From DATNIC01 sp035604635 (GTDB taxonomy: Bacteria; Vulcanimicrobiota; Vulcanimicrobiia; Vulcanimicrobiales; Vulcanimicrobiaceae): a stretch of 20,253 nucleotides of DNA. This document shows, piece by piece, positions 14,972-20,253 of this stretch. The notes under the pieces are model-generated. The model searched no databases and was not told the DNA's origin. It saw only the letters and a list, made by a program, of their open reading frames with translations. How positions within the stretch are numbered: the first letter of the stretch is position 1; every line of letters begins with the position of its first letter. The stretch is taken from the NCBI GenBank assembly GCA_035604635.1, contig DATNIC010000085.1:1-20253 (forward strand), read 5' to 3'. The translations under genes and the position numbers were made by a program.

Positions 14972-15945
14972 GCAACATTCCCGCGCCGAAGATCGACCGC
15001 TCCGTCACCATGAACTGGATGGGCGATTGGGGCCGCGCGAATCTTCATCGTGCGCTCGGCTGGCTCTGTTATGAATTCAACAAACTCTCCGGACCGCACA
15101 CGAAGATCGGGATTTGGAACGGTCGCGGCGCGGCCGACAACATCCTGGCGGTCGGACGCGGCGAGATCGACGTCGCCCTCGCCGTGCCGCAGAATTTCGT
15201 GGCGATGGCGCTCGACGGGCGCGGCTTGTTCAACGGCGAGAAGTTTCCACACCTGCGCGCCCTCGGCCACGTCCCGCAGCACGACCGCCTGATCACGGCG
15301 GTCCGCAAAGACCTGGGCATTTCGTCATTCGACGACCTCCGCAAGAAGAAACCGAAGTTGCGGATCGCGGCGGGCCGCGACGACGGCATCACGTGGATGG
15401 GTTACGGGACGCAAGCGATGATGACGGCGGCAGGGATTCCGCGCAAAGAGTTCGAGGCGTGGGGCGGGCGGTATATCGAACGCGAGGAACCGCGCGAATG
15501 CACGCGGTTGGTCCTCGAAGGCAAAGCCGACGCAGTCATCCAGGAAGCCGTGATGACGTTCTACTGGAAGGAGCTTGCCGACAAGGTCGACCTGACGTTC
15601 CTTCCGGTCGAGCCTTCGGTTAGCGACAAACTCAAGAAAGATCTCGATTGGGACACGTCGACGCTGCGCAAGGATTTTCTGCGCGGGATGGATCGCGAGA
15701 TGGAGTTCATGGACTTCTCGCACTTCGTCCTCATCACGACGACCGATCTCCCTGATGACATAGCGTATGCGCTCGCGTGGGCATCGATCGAGCGCTTCGG
15801 GATGCTGCAGTCGATGTACGAGCACATCCCGCCCGAGCGCAGCCCAGTCTCGTATCCGATCGATCCGAAGCTGGCGGCCAAAACCCCGATCCCGCTTCAT
15901 CCCGGCGCCGAGCGCTATTACCGCGACGCCGGCCATCTCGCGTAA
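14968..15945 (+). CDS. TAXI-type binding-fold protein without signal peptide
   Basis: This 325-residue protein has the pattern of TRAP-associated TAXI solute receptors: an early segment rich in Gly/Trp/Asn, then WNGRGAADNILAVGRGEIDVALAVPQ-type ligand-lobe sequence (split around residues 50-75), FDDLRKKKPKLRIAAGRDDG at the lobe crossover, and a late segment with LVLEGKADAVIQEAVM. There is no signal peptide: it begins MSNIPAPKIDRS with charged and polar residues, and the start codon is fixed by a 4-bp overlap with the Rieske gene. No TRAP membrane subunits are present. It is probably cytoplasmic and may have become an enzyme or sensor. One precedent is 4,5-dihydroxyphthalate decarboxylase, a cytoplasmic member of the binding-protein fold (from memory). 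Its function here is unknown. Confidence 0.75.
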   Translation: MSNIPAPKIDRSVTMNWMGDWGRANLHRALGWLCYEFNKLSGPHTKIGIWNGRGAADNILAVGRGEIDVALAVPQNFVAMALDGRGLFNGEKFPHLRALGHVPQHDRLITAVRKDLGISSFDDLRKKKPKLRIAAGRDDGITWMGYGTQAMMTAAGIPRKEFEAWGGRYIEREEPRECTRLVLEGKADAVIQEAVMTFYWKELADKVDLTFLPVEPSVSDKLKKDLDWDTSTLRKDFLRGMDREMEFMDFSHFVLITTTDLPDDIAYALAWASIERFGMLQSMYEHIPPERSPVSYPIDPKLAAKTPIPLHPGAERYYRDAGHLA

Positions 15946-15950
15946 GAACA

Positions 15951-17120
15951 TTGTCGCGGACGCTCCTAGGGCTTCTCATCCTCGCGCTCGCCGCCGCCCC
16001 GCTTAGCGGATCGGCAGCGGAGCCGTACGAGATCAGCGTGATTCTTCCGGTGACCGGTCCGGGGGCGTTCGTTGCGCACGTCGAGATCAATTCGCTTACC
16101 GTCATCGAGCAGATGACCAACAAGGCGGGCGGGATCCGCGGGCGTCCGATCAGGTTCGTCGTCCAAGACGATCAATCGAACCCGGCCGTCAGCGTGCAAT
16201 TGCTCAACGGCATCATCGCGAAGAAAGCTCCGTTCGTGTTGGGTTCGACCCTCGCAGCGACGTGCAACGCGACCGCCGCGTTGCTCAAGGACGGCCCCGT
16301 TCAATACTGCTTCTCGCCGGGGGTCCACCCGGCCGCAGGGAGTTATCAGTATTCAGCCGGCGTCGACACCGGCGCGCTCCTGGCAGCTGCAACCCGCTAT
16401 TTGCGCGAGCGTAAGCTCACGAAGGTCGCCGTCATCACGTCGACCGACGCGACGGGTCAAGATGCCGATCGCTTCATCGACGCCATCTTCGGATCGGCCG
16501 AAAACCGCGCGATGACGCTCGTCGCCCGCGAGCATTTCAACACGGCCGACATCAACGTCGCGGCGCAATTGGCGCGGATCAAGGCGGCCGGCGCCGATGT
16601 CCTGATCGCTTGGACGACCGGGGCGTCGTTTGGGACCATCTTGCGCGGCGTGCGCGACACGGCGATCGACATACCCGTCGTCTCGACGCCGGGGAACATG
16701 CTCGCGTCGCAGCTGCGGCAATACACGAACATCATGCCGAAAGAGCTCTTCTTCCCCAACATGGCGTCTTTCCTCACCCCCGACCAATTGCCGAATGGTC
16801 CGCTCAAAAACAAAGTGGCGGGCTTCTACGACGCGTTCAAAGCAGCCGGTCTACGTCCCCCGAGCGGCGAGGGTCAAGTCTGGGATCAGATCCTCATCAC
16901 GCTGAGTGCTTTACAGAAGTTCGGCTTCGATGCGACGCCGGCGCAAATTCACAGCTACATCGACAACTTGCACGGCTGGTTCGGAATCAACGGATCATAC
17001 GACTTTCGCAAGTTTCCGCAGCGAGGCGTCGGCATCGACGTCGTGATCGTTCAGCAGTGGGATCCTGCGAAGGAAGCCGGGATCCCCGTCAGCCGACCGG
17101 GCGGAGCTGAAGTCAAATAA
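15951..17120 (+). CDS. Exported LivJ-type ABC substrate-binding protein
   Basis: This 389-residue type I binding protein belongs to the branched-chain amino acid (LivJ/HAAT) group, which includes receptors for aromatic acids and amides. TTG at 15951 gives a signal peptide (MSRTLLGLLILALAAAPLSG, probable cleavage near GSAAEP). No ATG or GTG starts such a peptide, and upstream sequence in this frame is a shadow of the preceding gene. Mature landmarks are EISVILPVTGPGAFV, the lobe segment ITSTDATGQD (about 160-175) and the GADVLIAWTTG region. The matching Liv permeases and ATPases are not in this window, so it may use distant transporter subunits. It starts 5 bp after the TAXI gene and is likely in the same transcript. 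Its end overlaps the end of the convergent minus-strand gene by 8 bp. Confidence 0.88.
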   Translation: MSRTLLGLLILALAAAPLSGSAAEPYEISVILPVTGPGAFVAHVEINSLTVIEQMTNKAGGIRGRPIRFVVQDDQSNPAVSVQLLNGIIAKKAPFVLGSTLAATCNATAALLKDGPVQYCFSPGVHPAAGSYQYSAGVDTGALLAAATRYLRERKLTKVAVITSTDATGQDADRFIDAIFGSAENRAMTLVAREHFNTADINVAAQLARIKAAGADVLIAWTTGASFGTILRGVRDTAIDIPVVSTPGNMLASQLRQYTNIMPKELFFPNMASFLTPDQLPNGPLKNKVAGFYDAFKAAGLRPPSGEGQVWDQILITLSALQKFGFDATPAQIHSYIDNLHGWFGINGSYDFRKFPQRGVGIDVVIVQQWDPAKEAGIPVSRPGGAEVK

Positions 17121-18042
17121 GACCTGGAAGGAATTGCGTCGCGACGACCCGCTCGTACGGAACGTCGCCCTTGAGGATTCCGACGTCGCGCGAAAACTGA
17201 TTCATACCGGCGACGAACTCGGGCGAGATCGACGGATCGTAGTACGGCAAATCCCGCCGGATCAGCTCCACGATAAGCTCGGCTTCGGAAGGCGGGAAGA
17301 GCTTGCGGCCGGCTTCCGCCGCGCGGTTGACGTCGGCCTTGAGCGCCTGCTGCGTCTTCACGATGGCGCGCACCGCGGCCGCGACTTTGTCCGGTGACTC
17401 TTTTATGAGCTTGTCGCTGGTCGCGATCGACGCCATCGTATAGTTGAAGCACTGCTTCGGTCCGTCGCCGCGTCGGACGTCGAGGACGATGGTCCCAACG
17501 CCGCGGCGCACCGCGACCTCCGCGCCCATCCCGTTGGCCCAGAAGCCGTCGACCTTCCGTTCTTCGAGTGCCCTGGCGGCCATCAGGCCGAAGTTCACGG
17601 GCGCCGTGCCGCCCGGCGCCGCGCCCGGGACCGGCGCGATCGTGATCGCGTCGCGCTGCAAATCGTAGCCGGCCTCGATCAGTAAGCGGCGCAGCCCCAT
17701 CTCGACCCACGGCGCGGCACCGATGTTACGGCCCTTCACCACATCGAGCTCGCCGCGTTTCGCGCCGAGGTCCTTGTGCATCACTAAGAACCAGTACATC
17801 CCCTGCGCCTGCGCGCACACGAGCTTGACGCCGTCCCACTGTGGGAATGCGGAGAGCGCCGAGTGCGCCGAGCCGGCGACGAAATCGATCTGACCGTCGC
17901 GCAGCGCCGCGTAGGTCTTGTCGACCGGGAAAATCAGCTCGAGCGACATGTCGAGCCCTTCTTCCCTGAAAAACCCGAGCTCGACCGCGGCCGCGGCGGG
18001 GAAATACGAATTCGAGATCATGTCGGGGAGCGCAATTTTCAT
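17113..18042 (-). CDS. NMT1/THI5-like binding-fold protein without signal peptide
   Basis: This 309-residue protein has the fold pattern of nitrate/thiamine-precursor binding proteins: FPAAAAVELGFFREEGLDM near the start, then FPVDKTYAALRDGQIDFVAG (ligand-pocket entry), a Gly-rich APVPGAAPGGTAP stretch, and LEERKVDGFWANG in the second lobe. The ATG at 18042 gives MKIALPDMISNSYFP, with no signal peptide. Extending upstream adds only polar sequence that shadows the divergent gene. It is thus probably cytoplasmic, or an exported protein whose start is wrongly inferred (less likely). It is the only minus-strand gene in the right half, divergent from the DUF2848 gene by 40 bp and convergent with the LivJ-type gene. 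It might be an enzyme, as yeast THI5 is, or a sensor. No ABC partner lies beside it on this strand. Confidence 0.82.
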   Translation of the reverse strand: MKIALPDMISNSYFPAAAAVELGFFREEGLDMSLELIFPVDKTYAALRDGQIDFVAGSAHSALSAFPQWDGVKLVCAQAQGMYWFLVMHKDLGAKRGELDVVKGRNIGAAPWVEMGLRRLLIEAGYDLQRDAITIAPVPGAAPGGTAPVNFGLMAARALEERKVDGFWANGMGAEVAVRRGVGTIVLDVRRGDGPKQCFNYTMASIATSDKLIKESPDKVAAAVRAIVKTQQALKADVNRAAEAGRKLFPPSEAELIVELIRRDLPYYDPSISPEFVAGMNQFSRDVGILKGDVPYERVVATQFLPGLI

Positions 18043-18082
18043 CGCAGGGCGCTTTGCCGTGCTGCTGCGAATAACCCTCCGC
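18043..18082. promoter_or_regulatory. 40-bp divergent intergenic region
   Basis: This is the only space for promoters of both the NMT1-like gene and the DUF2848 gene. AACCCT (18073-18078) lies 4 bases before ATG 18083, resembling the TACCCT before the ABC ATPase gene. No Shine-Dalgarno sequence is visible for the plus-strand gene, so a very short or absent leader is possible. On the minus strand nothing clear is seen. Confidence 0.25.
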
Positions 18083-18730
18083 ATGTTGAGTCTCACCGAC
18101 GAGCACGGCGCGGTCGTCGAATTCACTCCCGATACGTTCGTCATCGCCGGGTACACCGGACGCGATCGCCAGGTCGTGCAGCAACACATCGACGAGCTCG
18201 CGCACCAAGGGATCGCGCCGCCTCATCACGTCCCGATGCTCTACCCGATGCCGGTCGACATACTCACGACCGACGCGCAGATCGCCGTCCCGACGAAAGA
18301 GACAGCCGGTGAAGTCGAGCCCGTCCTCATCGGGATCGGCCGCACGCTGTATCTCGGCGTCGGCAGCGACCACACGGCGCGCGACGTCGAGCGAGAAGAC
18401 ATCGCGAAGAGCAAGCGCATCTGTCCTAAGCCGCTTGGCCGGACGATCGCCCGCGTCGGCGCGCTCGATTCGTCGCTCGATGGAATCGCGCTCGAAAGTT
18501 GGATCGACGGCGAGGCGTATCAGCGCGGGACGCTCGCCGCGATCATGCCGCTGGCGGCGCTGCTCGAGCTCTTTCGCAAGACCTTCACCGCGACGAACTT
18601 CGTCCTCTCTTGCGGGACCGTCCCGCTCTTAACAGGCGCCTTCCGCTTCGGCCGTACGTTCAAAGCGCAACTGCGCGGCGGGCCGTTGCACGCGCCGCTG
18701 ACCCTCGAGTACGCGATACAAGGAGACTAG
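18083..18730 (+). CDS. DUF2848 family protein, FAH-like
   Basis: This 215-residue protein has the hallmarks I associate with DUF2848: LYLGVGSDHTARDVE (about 89-103), AKSKRICPKPLGR (about 108-120), a middle AYQRGTLAAIMPL segment (about 145-157), and FVLSCGTVPLLTG (about 173-185). The late GT-containing segment recalls fumarylacetoacetate-hydrolase-type folds, whose members hydrolyse, hydrate or decarboxylate ring-opened aromatic products. ATG 18083 was chosen because the protein begins to look like the family there (MLSLTDEHGAVVEF), and the open frame before it is antisense to the divergent gene. It is the first gene of the second plus-strand group. A role late in a catabolic route fits the neighbours but is inference; the family has no assigned reaction that I know of. 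Confidence 0.75.
   Translation: MLSLTDEHGAVVEFTPDTFVIAGYTGRDRQVVQQHIDELAHQGIAPPHHVPMLYPMPVDILTTDAQIAVPTKETAGEVEPVLIGIGRTLYLGVGSDHTARDVEREDIAKSKRICPKPLGRTIARVGALDSSLDGIALESWIDGEAYQRGTLAAIMPLAALLELFRKTFTATNFVLSCGTVPLLTGAFRFGRTFKAQLRGGPLHAPLTLEYAIQGD
18720..18726 (+). promoter_or_regulatory. Ribosome binding site for the small cupin gene
   Basis: AAGGAGA sits inside the last codons of the DUF2848 gene, 9 bases before ATG 18736, and fixes the cupin start. Confidence 0.65.
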
Positions 18731-18735
18731 CCGAC

Positions 18736-19089
18736 ATGCCCAAACCCGAGCACGAGTTTTTTCCCGCAACGAGCGTCGGCTGGACCGTCGTCCCGGGGAA
18801 AGCGACCGGGCTGCAAGAGCGCATCCTGGCGCAAGATCCCGACCGCAACGTCGCGACGCGCATCCTGCGCTTCGCTCCCGGATGCGATACGTCACCGAAC
18901 GGCGTGCAGGTCCACGACTTTTGGGAAGAGGTCTACATCCTCGAAGGCTCGCTGCACGATCTGGAGCTGAACAAGACGTTCAAGGCCGGCGAGTACGCGT
19001 GCCGGCCGCCGGGGATGCGGCACGGCCCGTGGAAGGCACCGGAAGGCTGCACGACCTTCGAGGTCCGGTACTTTTCCGGAAAGCCTTAG
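18736..19089 (+). CDS. Small single-domain cupin protein
   Basis: This 117-residue cupin has motif 1 around QVHDFWEEVYILEGSL (His60, Glu64/Glu65) and motif 2 ending PPGMRHGPW (His96), a set that could hold one metal ion. Small cupins of this kind act as isomerases, dioxygenases, or sensors that bind small acids. Nothing in the sequence picks one. The start is supported by an AAGGAGA ribosome site. It lies 5 bp after the DUF2848 stop and 14 bp before the deacetylase-like gene, so it should be co-transcribed with both. Confidence 0.85.
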   Translation: MPKPEHEFFPATSVGWTVVPGKATGLQERILAQDPDRNVATRILRFAPGCDTSPNGVQVHDFWEEVYILEGSLHDLELNKTFKAGEYACRPPGMRHGPWKAPEGCTTFEVRYFSGKP

Positions 19090-19092
19090 ACC

Positions 19093-19098
19093 GGGGAG
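19093..19098 (+). promoter_or_regulatory. Ribosome binding site for the PuuE-like gene
   Basis: GGGGAG lies 5 bases before ATG 19104. It supports this start, against the open upstream frame that shadows the cupin gene. Confidence 0.6.
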
Positions 19099-19103
19099 CA
19101 ATC

Positions 19104-19940
19104 ATGTCGCTTGCGTGGCCCAACGGGAAGCGGATCGCAATCGCGGTCGCCGTCATGTACGAGAGCTGGTCGGACGGAAAGGCTCCGCAATACTCCGTTC
19201 AAACGACCTCGCTCAAGCCCGAGATGGTGAACTTCTCCGGGATCACATGGGCGCAATACGGCGGCCGAGCCGGCGTGTGGCGCATCATCAACACGCTCGA
19301 CCGGCACGGCATCAAAGGAACGTTCGCGGTCAGCGCCCGCTCCGCCGAGCTCTATCCCGATTCGATCAAGCAGATCGTCCGTTCGGGACACGATGTCGCA
19401 GGCCACGCGTACACGCAAGACGGCCTGCAGCGTTACATGACGCCGGACGAAGAGCGCGCGATGATTCGCCGCTCCTTGAGCATCCTCGAAACGGCCGCGG
19501 GACGCCGGCCGACGGGATGGTTTAGCCCCGTCCTTGCTTGGACGGAGCACACGAGCGCGATCCTGGTGGACGAAGGGATCCTCTATCAAGCCGACTCCAA
19601 CGACGTCGACCTACCCTACTGCGCGACGATCGACGGAAAGAAGCTCGTCAAGATCCCCGCCAGCGACTTTACGGACAATCGCGTCCTGCGAGCGAGTCCG
19701 CGCGATTTCTACGACGTGTACAAAGGCACGTTCGACTATCTCTACAAGAACGAGCCCGGCTCGTATCTCGCCTTCACGCTGCACTGCCACTTCGGCGGAC
19801 GGCCGATCATGCAGGCGGTCTTCGATCAGATCCTCAGTTACTACTCGACGTTCCCCGATGTCTGGTTCGTACGCCACGACGAGCTCGCGAAATACGTCCG
19901 CGACAAAGACATCCTTCCCGTCAGGGAGTTGATACCATGA
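19104..19940 (+). CDS. NodB/polysaccharide deacetylase family protein, PuuE allantoinase-like
   Basis: This 278-residue protein begins MSLAWPNGKRIAIAVAV, the opening typical of the PuuE-like branch of the CE4 (NodB) superfamily. WAQYGGRAGVWRIINTLDRHGIKGTFAV follows (about 49-76, read in two parts), then SGHDVAGHAY (94-103) and LHCHFGGRP (225-233). The classic metal motifs TFDDG and H[ST]xxH are not seen, as in metal-independent PuuE allantoinases, which hydrolyse cyclic amides rather than remove acetyl groups from sugars. No signal peptide is present, so it is cytoplasmic. It could open a cyclic amide or hydrolyse an amide product. Start ATG 19104 has a good ribosome site, and its TGA overlaps the next start (ATGA). 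The superfamily call is firm; the substrate is open. Confidence 0.85.
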   Translation: MSLAWPNGKRIAIAVAVMYESWSDGKAPQYSVQTTSLKPEMVNFSGITWAQYGGRAGVWRIINTLDRHGIKGTFAVSARSAELYPDSIKQIVRSGHDVAGHAYTQDGLQRYMTPDEERAMIRRSLSILETAAGRRPTGWFSPVLAWTEHTSAILVDEGILYQADSNDVDLPYCATIDGKKLVKIPASDFTDNRVLRASPRDFYDVYKGTFDYLYKNEPGSYLAFTLHCHFGGRPIMQAVFDQILSYYSTFPDVWFVRHDELAKYVRDKDILPVRELIP

Positions 19941-20253
19941 CGACCTCGACACGCCCGAACAACGCAACGCCTGTAAGAGAGCGGGTCGTAACGTCTTATC
20001 CGCCGCGGCGGCGCTTTCGCCCGTACATCGTCTACCCGCCGGAGGTCCCGGGTGTCGAGAATGCGATCGACATTCACTGTCATTCCAACTACGGGCAACA
20101 GGATACGCTTTCGCTGGCCAAACTCGCGTCGCAAAGCGGGATGCGCGGCGTTCTTTTCAAGACGATCGGGAAACACGGTGAGCCGCCGATGCGGTCGCTG
20201 CGCGAGGTCGTCGACAATCTGGCGCGCTGGTCGGAAGAAGCCGGCGTCAAGCC
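19937..20253 (+). CDS. DUF6282-like metal-dependent hydrolase, cut by right edge
   Basis: The first 105 residues are visible. After a basic, Pro-rich N-terminus comes NAIDIHCHS (about 42-50), the HxH metal-binding strand found at the start of amidohydrolase- or PHP-type barrels. LAKLASQSGMRGVLFKTIG follows, the next strand-helix-strand with a candidate Lys ligand. This matches my memory of DUF6282 proteins. Its start overlaps the PuuE-like stop (ATGA), so the two hydrolases are translationally coupled and may act in sequence. A plausible role is hydrolysis or decarboxylation of a ring-opened intermediate. The remaining metal ligands lie outside the window. Confidence 0.65.
   Translation, partial: MTTSTRPNNATPVRERVVTSYPPRRRFRPYIVYPPEVPGVENAIDIHCHSNYGQQDTLSLAKLASQSGMRGVLFKTIGKHGEPPMRSLREVVDNLARWSEEAGVK

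Noticed and set aside
15777..15950. Longer N-terminus for the LivJ-type binding protein
   Set aside because: The added part shadows the TAXI gene and would bury the signal peptide; TTG 15951 gives a normal leader.
17113..17120. Rho-independent terminator at the convergent junction
   Set aside because: No stem-loop with a T-run is present; the genes overlap.
17918..18082. Longer N-terminus for the DUF2848 protein
   Set aside because: The extra residues are antisense to the NMT1-like gene and do not resemble the family.

Overview
The window is GC-rich bacterial DNA and is almost completely coding. The exported binding proteins and the periplasmic-type ABC importer suggest a diderm, probably a soil or environmental heterotroph. 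I cannot fix the phylum from the sequence. Gene content and codon style remind me of uncultivated GC-rich soil phyla such as Candidatus Eremiobacterota, but this is a guess. No RNA genes, CRISPR arrays, insertion sequences or phage genes are visible, and no gene-free stretch exceeds about 100 bases.

The left half (1-9344) is one tightly packed minus-strand run of five genes. In transcription order they are: a PAS-PAS-GGDEF-EAL c-di-GMP protein with a degenerate GGDEF motif; a GH15 glucoamylase/trehalase-like hydrolase; a gamma-glutamyltransferase homologue without a signal peptide; a PAS-GAF-PP2C(SpoIIE)-HATPase phosphatase/anti-sigma-type regulator; and a membrane PDZ-GAF protein cut by the left edge. 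Gaps are 12 bp or less, and two junctions overlap. The block looks like signalling plus carbohydrate and gamma-glutamyl metabolism.

A 94-bp divergent intergenic region (9345-9438) separates it from the right half (9439-20253), a plus-strand cluster that looks catabolic. It opens with a complete nitrate/sulfonate/taurine-type ABC importer (ATPase, permease, exported binding protein). Next come a UbiD-type prenylated-FMN decarboxylase, a bicupin related to 3-hydroxyanthranilate 3,4-dioxygenase, a Rieske [2Fe-2S] ferredoxin, a TAXI-type binding-fold protein without a signal peptide, and an exported LivJ-type binding protein. A single minus-strand gene follows, encoding an NMT1/THI5-like binding-fold protein, also without a signal peptide. 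Divergent from it, a second plus-strand group encodes a DUF2848 (FAH-like) protein, a small cupin, a PuuE/NodB-like deacetylase and a DUF6282 amidohydrolase-like protein cut by the right edge. Many junctions overlap by 4 bp (GTGA or ATGA), indicating translational coupling.

My reading is that the right half takes up and degrades an aromatic or N-heteroaromatic carboxylate: import, decarboxylation by UbiD, ring attack by the cupin enzyme, then hydrolysis of ring-opened products by the FAH-like and amidohydrolase-like proteins. The substrate is not identifiable from sequence. The most unusual points are the bicupin, whose metal ligands appear to sit in the second rather than the first cupin domain, and two binding-protein-fold proteins that seem cytoplasmic and may be enzymes or sensors rather than transporter parts.
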